DNA of 35,862 bases from Candidatus Pacearchaeota archaeon (GCA_023228245.1 JALOBN010000029.1:1-35862); one strand, 5' to 3'; positions 22,483 to 30,551 are shown, counted from the stretch's first letter. Notes: generated from the sequence alone by a model not told the origin. Numbers and translations: made by a program.

Positions 22483-22500
22483 AACGTTGACAATTACGGT

Positions 22501-23430
22501 TTAGGTGAAGGTATAGAGGCAGGCGTGCTGCCAGTAGCCATAACCCACATTACGGATAGCCTTAACGCCATACTGGTGTTTGTTTTCCTTAAACTCCAGT
22601 TCCGAGCCTTCGGCAATCGCGGACACGGATACCGCTTCCTCTTCCTGTCTAATCAAGGGCTTGGTCTGGCCGTCGGCGCGGAAACAATAAAATTTCGCGG
22701 ATGAGGTCAGACGCGGATTGACGGACAAAGAAAACTTAAACCCATCAAGATTTTTGATGGTGTTGCTCTGGCCGGCGGCGATGTAGTCATTCCCCATGAC
22801 CGACGCAAACGGGCCAAGGTAGGTGACGGGGATTACCAGACGGAAAGCGCTGGCGTCCTCGTTCATCGGCTCGCCCTGGTCGTCTTTGAACCCAAGGATC
22901 GCCGCAACGCAGGCCATGATGGCTACTTCCGCTTCGGCGGCCGTCGGAATTGTGGTGGTGGCGGCTGCGCCGGTCAGGTCATTGTCTTGCGTGCCGGAAT
23001 CGCCTTCGCTGTGGTCGGTATCGAAGAAATACTGCCCGTCGTAGCATTCGCCGCCAGCGGCTTCGCCTGCAACCAGCAGGGCGGTTAAAAGTTTGGCCCA
23101 GTGGCTGTTGGTCCGTGAAGCCAGTTCCGCTACGCGCAGCATGACCTGTTTGGTTTTATCGCGGCGGATTTCATCCACCAGAACTTCCATCGTGGCCTCA
23201 TAGGTTTTATTGACAATGGTGATTCCGTTTTCGCGGAATCCCTTGGCATTGCGGCCGCCGATCCATTCACGCATGACAGGGGACATCCCCAGCCATTTGT
23301 AAGTTTCCGATTCCTGGTTAGAATCAAATTGCATTGATATGTCATTGATCCAGGCCATGCCGGGATCAATCGCCAACTTGTTATAAAACTCGCCTATAAT
23401 GGCGCGACTTCCTAATCCTGATGCTCCCAT
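22501..23430 (-). CDS. Major capsid protein (Mu gpT-like)
   Basis: A 309-residue capsid protein of the Mu gpT type, an HK97-fold family. Supporting motifs: GEFYNKL near the start, YKWLGMSPVMREWIGGRNAKGF near residues 44-65, YFFDTDHSEGDSG near residues 128-140 and GYGYWQHACLYTF at the end. Strong ribosome site AGGAGG before the ATG, as expected for an abundant protein. Placed after cement, protease and portal genes but separated from them by two sugar-modifying genes. Confidence 0.88.
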   Translation of the reverse strand: MGASGLGSRAIIGEFYNKLAIDPGMAWINDISMQFDSNQESETYKWLGMSPVMREWIGGRNAKGFRENGITIVNKTYEATMEVLVDEIRRDKTKQVMLRVAELASRTNSHWAKLLTALLVAGEAAGGECYDGQYFFDTDHSEGDSGTQDNDLTGAAATTTIPTAAEAEVAIMACVAAILGFKDDQGEPMNEDASAFRLVIPVTYLGPFASVMGNDYIAAGQSNTIKNLDGFKFSLSVNPRLTSSAKFYCFRADGQTKPLIRQEEEAVSVSAIAEGSELEFKENKHQYGVKAIRNVGYGYWQHACLYTFT

Positions 23431-23433
23431 GAT

Positions 23434-23889
23434 TTATTTTCCTCCTGTTTCTATTTTTTTGTTTAACGGTTTTGCCGGACATCCGACCCATGTTTCGTCC
23501 GGCGGGATGTCTTTAGTGACAACGCTGCCGGCGCCAACCAGGGCACGATCTCCGATGGTGACTCCGCATATTACCGTTACGCCCGCACCCAGGCGCGCCC
23601 CGTGGCCGACAACTGTTTTCTCCCAGTCGTTACGGTCGGAGGGCGGAAACCGGTCGTTTGTGAATGTGCACCGTGGCCCTATCCACGCTTCATCGCCGAT
23701 GGTCACGCCTTCGGGGATGAAACACATCGCGCCTATTCTGGCGCTGTTTCCGATTTGTACATGGGCGCCGATCTCCGAAAAGGCTCCCACTTGAACTTTT
23801 TTGCCGATTAGCGCATCCGCGTGGACTTTGGCAGGCTCCCACACGACAACACCTTTTTTCAGCCAACGCTCATCTCTGGTATTGTTCAT
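23434..23889 (-). CDS. Left-handed beta-helix acyltransferase (WbbJ-like)
   Basis: A 151-residue acyltransferase of the hexapeptide-repeat family. Repeats run through residues 20-135 (ADALIGKKVQVGAFSEIGAHVQIG; IPEGVTIGDEAWIGPRC; LGAGVTVICGVTIGDRALVGAGSVVTKDIP), and the ending WVGCPAKPL is typical of sugar O- or N-acetyltransferases. The acceptor cannot be read. It overlaps the glycosyltransferase gene by ATGA and ends three bases before the capsid gene, so all three are translated from one message. A virion sugar or the host surface are both possible targets. Confidence 0.85.
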   Translation of the reverse strand: MNNTRDERWLKKGVVVWEPAKVHADALIGKKVQVGAFSEIGAHVQIGNSARIGAMCFIPEGVTIGDEAWIGPRCTFTNDRFPPSDRNDWEKTVVGHGARLGAGVTVICGVTIGDRALVGAGSVVTKDIPPDETWVGCPAKPLNKKIETGGK

Positions 23890-24848
23890 GCAATCCTCTC
23901 GTATATTTTTTTCATGGCCTCGACGGTTTCAGATATATCCGGAACCGGCAGGGCCTCACGTTTCGGTACACCGCCAAGCAGAATCATTTTGAGCTGCGCG
24001 GCAATAATGCGCTGATCGCCTTCGTCCAGCCAGTAGTCGGCATATTCGTTGCCCCGCCATGAGATGACGGGACAGCCGGCGGCTTTTGCTTCCATGCAGA
24101 TCCGGTTATGGTCGCCATACCGGACCAGGCCGATGTAATAATCCACCGATGCAAAGGCGTTTCTGAGTTCGCTGTGGTCGAGCGCGACGGACGATATAAA
24201 ACTGCGATATGCAGATTGGTTGTTCATGGTCAGCGCGCCCCACCATTTGGCCTGGTCAGACGGCAAATAAAGCAGGTGCAGACGCGCCTTGCGAACCTCG
24301 TCAAATACCCAAGGCAGGGCAATCATCAAATCCAGCGGCCATTTGATGGTGTGGCAGTTTTCTGCGGTCAAAAGAGACGGTTCGCCATCCCATTTTCCAC
24401 GGCTTGTGGCGCCTTGCCATTTTGTTAAGTTGATCCCCATGGGGATGCAATCGACCTTACTGTTTTTATCCATCATACTCTGCCAGATAGCCGCATGACG
24501 GGACCAGAAGGTGACAACGGCGTCGGATGTCCGCAGAAAATGCGTGGAGACCATCCAGCCGTCGGCAGCGCCATGGCCTTTGACTGATTCAGAAATCGAA
24601 CAGTTAAATATGACCTCCGGCGTGCCGTGGGCGACGTAAATGATTTTGACTGTCCGATGATCAACCGCGTCAGGCAAATGGGTATGTACAACGTGGATGT
24701 CCGCATCGATCCCCTCTGGGACTTCCTGCGGATTATTCCCATCCAGGCATACCGAGCAAAGCCCGGTGGCGGCTTCCGCTTGCGCGATTTCTTCCGCCAT
24801 CCGGTGCATGCCCGACCCATTTTTTGACGACCAGTGGACGACTTTCAT
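23886..24848 (-). CDS. Glycosyltransferase, GT-B fold (GT4-like)
   Basis: A 320-residue GT-B enzyme. The N-terminal half starts MKVVHWSSKNGSGMHRMAEE, with a Gly-rich entry, VVHTHLP and IIYVAHGTPE. The C-terminal half carries the donor-site motif HNRICMEAKAAGCPVISW, the usual E-x7-like motif of GT4 retaining transferases, near residues 248-265. No membrane segment, so cytoplasmic. It lies between the cement and major capsid genes. Donor and acceptor are unknown: capsid, phage DNA or host polysaccharide are candidates. Confidence 0.8.
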   Translation of the reverse strand: MKVVHWSSKNGSGMHRMAEEIAQAEAATGLCSVCLDGNNPQEVPEGIDADIHVVHTHLPDAVDHRTVKIIYVAHGTPEVIFNCSISESVKGHGAADGWMVSTHFLRTSDAVVTFWSRHAAIWQSMMDKNSKVDCIPMGINLTKWQGATSRGKWDGEPSLLTAENCHTIKWPLDLMIALPWVFDEVRKARLHLLYLPSDQAKWWGALTMNNQSAYRSFISSVALDHSELRNAFASVDYYIGLVRYGDHNRICMEAKAAGCPVISWRGNEYADYWLDEGDQRIIAAQLKMILLGGVPKREALPVPDISETVEAMKKIYERIA

Positions 24849-24863
24849 TTAGAACCTTTCCGC

Positions 24864-25532
24864 TTAGTGCGCTGAGCTCGACACGTGGCTGGTGATGCTC
24901 GACGTGCACATCGACGCAATGCTTGACAGGGTTGACAGCGCAAAGTGCGTGAAGGCCACCTGTGAGCTGGAAATCATTGCCGACAGTACCTTTCCGGATC
25001 CGATTGCCACCGCGCCGGAATTGTTGATGGTGATGTCACCGGACACGGCTCTTGCCGCGGCAACATTTGATGCGTTGCCGACAAGGATCTGCGCACTGGC
25101 CAGGGTGTCGCCCGCCGCCGCCGGTCCGTCGTTGGTCGTCTTGGCAATAAAGGCGACAATTGCGGTATTGGCTGCGACGTAACGATAGACGTTGCCTATG
25201 TAGCTGTTGGAGCCCTGGGTCAGCGTGAAGGTGCCATCCGCCGATGCGTACACCGGCAGGCCTACGTCTGTTACCGCCACGCCGGTTATGGTCAGCTCGA
25301 TTAATCCCTTCGAGATGACACGGCAGTTGATAGCGCCGTCAGTGGCCACTGCGGAGTTGTCCGCCTGGCGTTCGGCAAAGCCGGCAAAGTCGTCGCCTGC
25401 CACAAGGCCGCGCGCGTAACCGGACGTCAAGCCGACTGCGGCACCTTCGTAAATTTTTGACGATGCCTTAACGGGCACCGAATTAATGTCGCCGAGTTCA
25501 TAAGCTCGGGGAGCGTCTGCTGATAAAGCCAT
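24864..25532 (-). CDS. Capsid cement/decoration protein (DUF2190-like) with added tail
   Basis: A 222-residue protein. Residues 1-125 fit DUF2190-type capsid cement proteins (GDINSVPVKASSKIYEGAAVGL; GYARGLVAGDDFAGFAERQADN; GLPVYASADGTFTLT). The remaining 95 residues hold the AQILVGNASNVAAARAVSGD unit, a pattern common in phage fibre and decoration proteins, and a Ser/Thr-rich end with one Cys. Such a surface-exposed Ser/Thr tail could be the acceptor of the glycosyltransferase encoded next. Strong ribosome site AAGGAGG. Confidence 0.7.
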   Translation of the reverse strand: MALSADAPRAYELGDINSVPVKASSKIYEGAAVGLTSGYARGLVAGDDFAGFAERQADNSAVATDGAINCRVISKGLIELTITGVAVTDVGLPVYASADGTFTLTQGSNSYIGNVYRYVAANTAIVAFIAKTTNDGPAAAGDTLASAQILVGNASNVAAARAVSGDITINNSGAVAIGSGKVLSAMISSSQVAFTHFALSTLSSIASMCTSSITSHVSSSAH

Positions 25533-25574
25533 TTTTTATTTCCTCCTTTTTACGATCCCTATATTTTTTTTACC

Positions 25575-25599
25575 GGATCGTTCTGGGAACGATCCCTAC
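25575..25599. repeat. Variant hairpin repeat (GGATCGTTC arms)
   Basis: Nine-base arms GGATCGTTC and GAACGATCC around TGG, then CTAC, in the gap between protease and cement genes. Same build as the GGAACGGT family with different but fully paired arms. Confidence 0.7.
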
Positions 25600-25614
25600 A
25601 TGCAATGACGCTTT

Positions 25615-26157
25615 TTATTTTCTGCCCAGGATTTTTACCCGGCCTGCCTCTTCGGCTTTTTTAAAGGCCGTATAGGTTTCCAACGTCCGGAATTCGGCGC
25701 GGATTTTCGCGTCCTTATCCCACTGCGACTTTGCACGCTCTTCAACCGGGATAGTTGTGTCTTCGGCGGCGGAGGCTGCTGCGGCTTCCGCGGCTGCGGA
25801 CGGGGCGGCTGCGGCTGCGGCGGGCTTGATTGCGTCCTGATCGAGCTTGGTTTTTTCGGCTGCCCGGACGCGATTTTCGGCAGCGATGACGGCGGCCATA
25901 GCTTCGGCGCCGGTGGTTTTCCCATCGGCCTTGAACGCCTCGATCATGGCTTCGTGGCCTGGGATCAAAGCACCTTCGACGGCCCTGATTCTTTCCTGTT
26001 CGGCTTTTGCGCCTTCTTTGACGCCTTCGGCACGGCCGATATCCAAGCCCGCCTGCTTTCCTGAATCTACCCCTTCAACTATTCCGGCGGCTTTACCTTC
26101 GGCATACGCGGCCTGATAAATTGACGGGTGTTTTGTTTTTAACTCGTTTAAATCCAT
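25615..26157 (-). CDS. Nested scaffold protein (Nu3-like), internal start
   Basis: Inside the protease gene, in the same frame, an ATG at 26157 is preceded by a perfect AGGAGG (26171-26166) nine bases away. The product of 180 residues (MDLNELKTKHPSIYQAAY...) is the scaffold part alone: a short N-terminal helix, Gly/Glu/Lys repeats (EGKAAGIVEGVDSGKQAGLD), a long Ala-rich linker and a basic end. This matches the lambda C/Nu3 arrangement, in which the scaffold is made in excess from an internal start. Confidence 0.75.
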   Translation of the reverse strand: MDLNELKTKHPSIYQAAYAEGKAAGIVEGVDSGKQAGLDIGRAEGVKEGAKAEQERIRAVEGALIPGHEAMIEAFKADGKTTGAEAMAAVIAAENRVRAAEKTKLDQDAIKPAAAAAAPSAAAEAAAASAAEDTTIPVEERAKSQWDKDAKIRAEFRTLETYTAFKKAEEAGRVKILGRK

Positions 26158-26979
26158 GAGATTTTCCTCCTGTAATTTTTTTATGGTTTCTGCCAGAGTG
26201 GACACACCGTCCACAAGGCCTACATCTACGGCCGTCTGGCCGATAAACACTCTGCCGTCCGCAGCTTCCAGGATCTGCTCCACCGAGCGGCCCCGATAGT
26301 CGGCGACGGTTTGAACGAAAACGTAATAGATTTGATCGACCTGATCTTGCATGTATGCGCGTCCTTCTTCGGACAGCGGTTTGTGACTGGAGGCGATGCG
26401 CTTATATTTTCCGGCGGTGACTTCGGTGTATTTCTCGCCGAACATTTTGTCCTGTTCGGAAACATCGACATGCGAGGCGACAACGCCGATGGAGCCAACT
26501 TCGGTGGTATTCCCGGCGATATATATCCTGTCAGCGGCCGCACCAATCCAGTAGGCGGCGGAGGCCATTATGCCATCGGCTACGGCCACCACTGGCTTTG
26601 TCCCGCGCGCGGCACGAATACGCGAGGCCAGTTCTTCCGTTCCGTCCACGGTGCCGCCAGGGCTGTCAATGGCCAGCACGATGGAATGCACGTCTGTGTC
26701 GTCCAGTGCGGATTGAAAAGCGTCGCCGATATCGCGCATGGAGGTTCCGCCGAATAGCCAACTGAAAAATGTCCGCGATTTGGTCAAGACGTTGGCGATT
26801 TCTATCACTGCCACGCCGCCGTCAACCGAATAGGCTGTGTCAGCGGTTCTTTCTATGGGCTCGGCGGACTTGATGTCGATCTTGTCGCCCTTCATGTGTG
26901 TCATGTAGATGCCGCGAATCTCTTGCAATTTGGACGGGACAATCGCCCAGGGCGCTGTCATGATGTCAAGCAGTCTCAT
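25615..26979 (-). CDS. Head maturation protease (S49) with C-terminal scaffold
   Basis: A 454-residue protein from the ATG at 26979, which has AGGAGG before it and overlaps the portal end; a longer frame to 27018 is less likely. Residues 1-270 form an SppA/S49-type serine protease: SPGG at about 106-109, Ser140 in DGIMASAAYW as nucleophile, VGSIGV, and Lys191 in AGKYK as likely base. The C-terminal 180 residues are Ala/Glu/Lys rich, helical and scaffold-like and can be made alone from an internal start. It should trim the scaffold and portal during head assembly, as lambda C does. Confidence 0.88.
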   Translation of the reverse strand: MRLLDIMTAPWAIVPSKLQEIRGIYMTHMKGDKIDIKSAEPIERTADTAYSVDGGVAVIEIANVLTKSRTFFSWLFGGTSMRDIGDAFQSALDDTDVHSIVLAIDSPGGTVDGTEELASRIRAARGTKPVVAVADGIMASAAYWIGAAADRIYIAGNTTEVGSIGVVASHVDVSEQDKMFGEKYTEVTAGKYKRIASSHKPLSEEGRAYMQDQVDQIYYVFVQTVADYRGRSVEQILEAADGRVFIGQTAVDVGLVDGVSTLAETIKKLQEENLMDLNELKTKHPSIYQAAYAEGKAAGIVEGVDSGKQAGLDIGRAEGVKEGAKAEQERIRAVEGALIPGHEAMIEAFKADGKTTGAEAMAAVIAAENRVRAAEKTKLDQDAIKPAAAAAAPSAAAEAAAASAAEDTTIPVEERAKSQWDKDAKIRAEFRTLETYTAFKKAEEAGRVKILGRK

Positions 26980-28618
26980 TGTCGTCTGCCTCCTGTTGAT
27001 CTGGGGCGGGTTTTCCATGCATTGCCTGGGCTACGGGAGCCGCCGCCGCGTTTTTCTGTGACACACGCTGCCACATGCCTATTTTTTCCATGAGGGCGCG
27101 TTCTTTAACGATACGTGGGTAGTTTTGTTCAAAGTCACCGCCGGTTAATGCGACGGTTTCGGCATCTAGTGTGGATATACCCATTTCGATGCGCCGTTCT
27201 GCGGCGGTGACTTCTTTGAGCGGGTCGAGTTGTCCGGGGGCGTCGCCGATCCAGAGTGTTCCGGTGTAGGCTTTGTGGATGCGATGATCACGGAAAAATC
27301 CGGGCGCGTTCACACGCCCCAGGGCGACGGCTTCAGACAGCCAGTTTTCATAGACGATCTGACAGAAGTTCGTGGCAAGCCAGGCGCGGCGGTTGCGGAA
27401 GAATCGCCATGCTTCTAAAAGGGCGGCGCGGCTGGCGCTGTAGGATGATGAAAAGTGCTGAATCAGAACTTCATAGGGGATCTCTAACGCGACGCCGACG
27501 TGCTGGAGGATGGCCTTGACGAACGGATCAAATCCGGCGTTTGGGCGCCCGGGGTTGGCAGTGCTGATCTTTTCGCCTTTGGCCATACCGACGATTGCAC
27601 CATTTCCAAGTTTGTAATCTTCATCGGATGTTTGCGCGTTTGTTTCATCCTTCGGCAGGAACGAGGATAAATCGTTTGCGCCGGATTCGGTCTCTACAAA
27701 AACGGTGAACATGCCTGAGACAACGGCGGCCATGAGTTCGGCTTCGGTGTAGCGGTCAAGCATTTTCAGGGATTCGATAACGGGGGCTAGATACGGGACA
27801 CCTCGCGTCTGTCCGGGGCGGCGGGTGTCAAACAGGTGGATGACGTTGCGCAGTCCGGTTTTTGCGCCGAACGCGGGGAATGATTCCCACTGGTAGGCTT
27901 TGACGCTGGCATAGCGCATGTTGCCGGGATGCTGTTTTGTGATGTGATAGCGGACCGGTGCGCCGTATGAATCTTTTTCTATTCCGGCGACAAGGGTGTC
28001 GGTGTCGCTTTTATTGTCGGGGTTGCTGACACGGTCGGCCTCGATAAGCTGTATCTTGGTGGCATACGGGAAACCGCCTCGCGTGAAGCGGGGTAGCAGT
28101 GCGAACGATTCTCCGTTTTCAAGCGTTTGGAGGAAAGCCAGTTTCTGGATATCGCCGAAGGTCAGTGTGCGGGCGACGTCGCATTCCTGCGATTGCGCCC
28201 AGAGGTTGAATTCATATTCGGTGTTGGCTTCCCAGAGTTCGGCTTGTTCGTCGCTGATTTTCAAAACGGTGCGATCAATACGGGCCTGCAATTTGAGTCC
28301 GCTACCGACTACGTTGGTGACGGCGGTGTTAATCGCGCCCAGGGCCAGCGGTGCATTGCGGATGAGGTCTCGGCTGCGGTCGCGCAATGTGGGGAGGTCG
28401 TAGAGGATATCGGTGTCGGGATCTGCCCCGCCGGTGGTCCATGATGTCATGGATCGTTTTGATTTTGATGCGCCGGTATATCCGCCGGATATGGCCATGG
28501 CGGCGCGGGCACGGAATCGGCGTTGACCGCGCACGGGATCAATCCAGGATACAACCCGGTCAATGATCGTTTCTGGTACAGTGATTGATTTGCGGCCGAT
28601 CTGGAGTGTTTTGTTCAT
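26966..28618 (-). CDS. Portal protein, lambda family
   Basis: A 550-residue portal protein, forming the ring through which DNA enters and leaves the head. Motifs typical of the lambda B-type family: RDLIRNAPLALGAINTAVTNVVGSGLKLQ near residues 84-112, HLFDTRRPGQTRGVPYLAPVIE near 255-276 and EIPYEVLIQHFSSSYSASRAALLEAW near 375-400. Its start overlaps the stop of the small joining protein as ATGA. Confidence 0.92.
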   Translation of the reverse strand: MNKTLQIGRKSITVPETIIDRVVSWIDPVRGQRRFRARAAMAISGGYTGASKSKRSMTSWTTGGADPDTDILYDLPTLRDRSRDLIRNAPLALGAINTAVTNVVGSGLKLQARIDRTVLKISDEQAELWEANTEYEFNLWAQSQECDVARTLTFGDIQKLAFLQTLENGESFALLPRFTRGGFPYATKIQLIEADRVSNPDNKSDTDTLVAGIEKDSYGAPVRYHITKQHPGNMRYASVKAYQWESFPAFGAKTGLRNVIHLFDTRRPGQTRGVPYLAPVIESLKMLDRYTEAELMAAVVSGMFTVFVETESGANDLSSFLPKDETNAQTSDEDYKLGNGAIVGMAKGEKISTANPGRPNAGFDPFVKAILQHVGVALEIPYEVLIQHFSSSYSASRAALLEAWRFFRNRRAWLATNFCQIVYENWLSEAVALGRVNAPGFFRDHRIHKAYTGTLWIGDAPGQLDPLKEVTAAERRIEMGISTLDAETVALTGGDFEQNYPRIVKERALMEKIGMWQRVSQKNAAAAPVAQAMHGKPAPDQQEADDNETA

Positions 28619-28836
28619 ATTGGGGTCACCCCGCGGACGGACATGCCGGTGCGGCCTGATGATAGTTTTTGGACTTTGTTGTCCCAGTAATCAATATTTG
28701 TGCGGATTTCGGCGGCGTGGGCGCGAGTGAGGCTGCGACCGGCGATGGTGTAAGACTGACCGGACGCGACGGCGGTATCCGCCGCCAGCCAGGCGGCCAA
28801 TTGTGTTTCTGCTTGTTCTAGTGTGATGCCGGCCAT
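28615..28836 (-). CDS. Small head-joining protein (DUF6148/gpW-like)
   Basis: A 73-residue helical protein with AGITLEQAETQLAAWLAAD and SYTIAGRSLTRAHAAEIR, a pattern I know from DUF6148 proteins placed just before portal genes. The position and size equal those of lambda gpW, which joins head and tail. GAGGGG precedes the ATG. First gene of the head operon after the accessory-region terminator. Confidence 0.75.
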   Translation of the reverse strand: MAGITLEQAETQLAAWLAADTAVASGQSYTIAGRSLTRAHAAEIRTNIDYWDNKVQKLSSGRTGMSVRGVTPI

Positions 28837-28990
28837 TTTTACCCCTCGATGTGGTATTCCTAACTTTCGGGACTACCGTATCATGGGTTTTTTTGGGAAA
28901 ATGGCTGTCACCGGATTTCGACCGGATTTTTGAGTCATTTCGTGCCCATTTTTATGTGATTTTTATGTGAGATTTTTCTTAACAGGGATT

Positions 28991-29014
28991 AAAAAACGCG
29001 CTTTCGCGCGTTTT
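28991..29014. terminator. Bidirectional intrinsic terminator
   Basis: AAAAAACGCGC, loop TTTC, GCGCG and TTTTTT: a GC stem with A and T tracts on the two sides, able to work on both strands. It closes the accessory gene set 29090-30452. From 28837 to 28990 there is no gene, only a tandem TTTTTATGTGA repeat near 28950-28971. Confidence 0.8.
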
Positions 29015-29089
29015 TTGGTGGATGGTTTATGGTGGATGGTGGATAGAAAAAGAATAGGCCCCATGGGTGGGAGCATTTTGGGCGGATGT

Positions 29090-29248
29090 TTAAAAGTGTT
29101 CGCGTGGGAGGCCCAGCTTGCGCCGGGCTTTGGCGCACCACATGCGGACCTGTTCGGGACGGCGGTTCATGATTTGAGCGATTTCCCGATATTTCTTTCC
29201 GGACTGGCGCAGATCATAGGCTTGTTGTTGCAGGGGGGTGAGGTTCAT
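29090..29248 (-). CDS. 52-residue helix-turn-helix protein
   Basis: A short gene of 52 residues: MNLTPLQQQAYDLRQSG, then KKYREIAQIMNRRPEQVRMW as a sigma region 4-like helix-turn-helix, then KARRKLGLPREHF. It starts in an ATGA overlap with the gene before it and ends about 75 bases before the terminator. It is the last member of the accessory set and may regulate it. Sigma-like helix-turn-helix proteins of this size occur next to phage packaging genes. Confidence 0.65.
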   Translation of the reverse strand: MNLTPLQQQAYDLRQSGKKYREIAQIMNRRPEQVRMWCAKARRKLGLPREHF

Positions 29249-29574
29249 GGTTTCACCGTAGTTTTTGGCCGACCACCTAATTTACCGTTTTCTGCCGACG
29301 ATTTTGATTTGCGCTCCGATCTGGCAGAACCGAGAGCGGCGGCGGCAGTTTTAACCGGAGACGTCTCAGCGCGCACCTCCTCAACAGTGAGCGCCTCCCC
29401 GTATTTTGATTTCAGATTTCTGGCAATCCGTTTCCATTCATCGCCGCCATGCGCCTCTGCTCGGTTGATAATGTCATGCCGAGCCGCATAGACCATATCA
29501 GCGGCCAGCGTGAAACCAATGGCGTCACTCTGATTTTCAGCCAGCATTTTTTCGTAGTGTTTTTTTGTTCTCAT
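29245..29574 (-). CDS. Basic accessory protein with AT-hook-like tail
   Basis: A 109-residue basic protein. The first 60 residues are helical (DAIGFTLAADMVYAARHDIINRAEA). The tail has many Lys/Arg and ends GKLGGRPKTTVKP, where GRPK resembles an AT-hook and suggests DNA binding. It has an ATGA overlap with the helix-turn-helix gene after it and a hairpin repeat before it. Function unknown. Confidence 0.55.
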   Translation of the reverse strand: MRTKKHYEKMLAENQSDAIGFTLAADMVYAARHDIINRAEAHGGDEWKRIARNLKSKYGEALTVEEVRAETSPVKTAAAALGSARSERKSKSSAENGKLGGRPKTTVKP

Positions 29575-29589
29575 GTGTTCTCCATTCCG

Positions 29590-29619
29590 CCCGCATAGCC
29601 GATAGCGCAGCTATGCGGG
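29590..29619. repeat. Hairpin CCCGCATAGC/GCTATGCGGG
   Basis: A ten-base perfect stem with a ten-base loop between two accessory genes. No T tract. Probably another dispersed palindrome; in the transcript it could stabilise or separate the two messages. Confidence 0.6.
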
Positions 29620-29621
29620 GG

Positions 29622-30452
29622 TTAATCGATGTAGTTGACGCGGTAAAACAGTTTTTCGGACTGCAAATATTCTGTGACGATTTCGGGATATTCACCGTTC
29701 AGCATCCGCCGTTTGTATTCCCCTAGAGGCAGCCCCGTAGGAAATGACGACGGAGCGATTGTGTTGCGGATAATCCTCTGCAACCGTTCATCAGCGCATC
29801 GGGTTTCAATGGGTAGTGACTGCAGTCGTTCAACCTCGGCGCGGCGGCGTGCGGCAATGGCATCATATTCAGCGTTCTCTAATAGCGCCTCATCGTAGGC
29901 CTGATTATATTCATCCCGTTGGTACCGTTCATCACGTTCGCGACATTCACGGTCATATTGCTCTCTACGCTCCTGCTCATCGCGTTCCTCTCGCTCCTGA
30001 TCGGATTGTCCCTCACAATAATGTTGCCAATAATATTTTTTCAAATCATCAGATAATGGGAATGGCTGACCAGACCGTCCCGCGCAATATGCGCTCCATT
30101 CTAATTTCTGTTCGGCGTCAGCCTCTGCCATTGCCTGATCGTATTCGATTTTGTCCTGTTTCAATTGGTTCAGAAAATTTCGCGACGGTTTTCCAATAGG
30201 CTCAACATCGAGTCCGACGCGATATGTAACTGATGTGTTGCCGGGGTTGCTGTTGTTTTTGGTGGGCTGCAATGCCTCAAACACCTGCCCATAACCGGAC
30301 AGGCCGGAATCGGCAAACCAGAAACAACGTGATCCAAATAATTTTGTAATGGCCCGTTCAATTGCCTCTGATTTGTTTTCTGTGTGAACTACGGTTGATT
30401 TGGTGCCGACTGTTACCTGGTATGCTCTGGTGTACCGTTTTGCCTGTGTCAT
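29622..30452 (-). CDS. Accessory protein of unknown function with own promoter
   Basis: A 276-residue protein. Residues 5-85 are alpha/beta (YTRAYQVTVGTKSTVVHTEN, KSEAIERAITKLFGSRCFWF, TSVTYRVGLDVEP). Residues 95-205 are very polar and charged, with dense Glu/Arg/Gln repeats (QSDQEREERDEQERREQYDR). The C terminus is a compact basic part (FPTGLPLGEYKRRMLNGEYP). No family recognised, no membrane segment. A strong promoter lies 67 bases upstream, AGGAGG precedes the ATG and a terminator closes the set, so it can be expressed apart from the lytic program, as morons are. Possible host-directed or defence role is inference only. Confidence 0.65.
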   Translation of the reverse strand: MTQAKRYTRAYQVTVGTKSTVVHTENKSEAIERAITKLFGSRCFWFADSGLSGYGQVFEALQPTKNNSNPGNTSVTYRVGLDVEPIGKPSRNFLNQLKQDKIEYDQAMAEADAEQKLEWSAYCAGRSGQPFPLSDDLKKYYWQHYCEGQSDQEREERDEQERREQYDRECRERDERYQRDEYNQAYDEALLENAEYDAIAARRRAEVERLQSLPIETRCADERLQRIIRNTIAPSSFPTGLPLGEYKRRMLNGEYPEIVTEYLQSEKLFYRVNYID

Positions 30453-30519
30453 CTGCCATCCTCCTACCGACCTGCCGCGTGTGGGTCAGGGTTTATGGTT
30501 TGATTATGTCGATGGATAA

Positions 30520-30548
30520 TATATAATACCTATCGTTTGGTTTGTCAA
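30520..30548 (-). promoter_or_regulatory. Strong sigma70-type promoter of accessory cassette
   Basis: On the minus strand TTGACA (30548-30543), 17-base spacer, TATATA (30525-30520). It lies in the gap after the radical SAM gene and reads into the accessory gene at 30452. The -35 box is a perfect match. Confidence 0.75.
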
Positions 30549-30551
30549 TGA

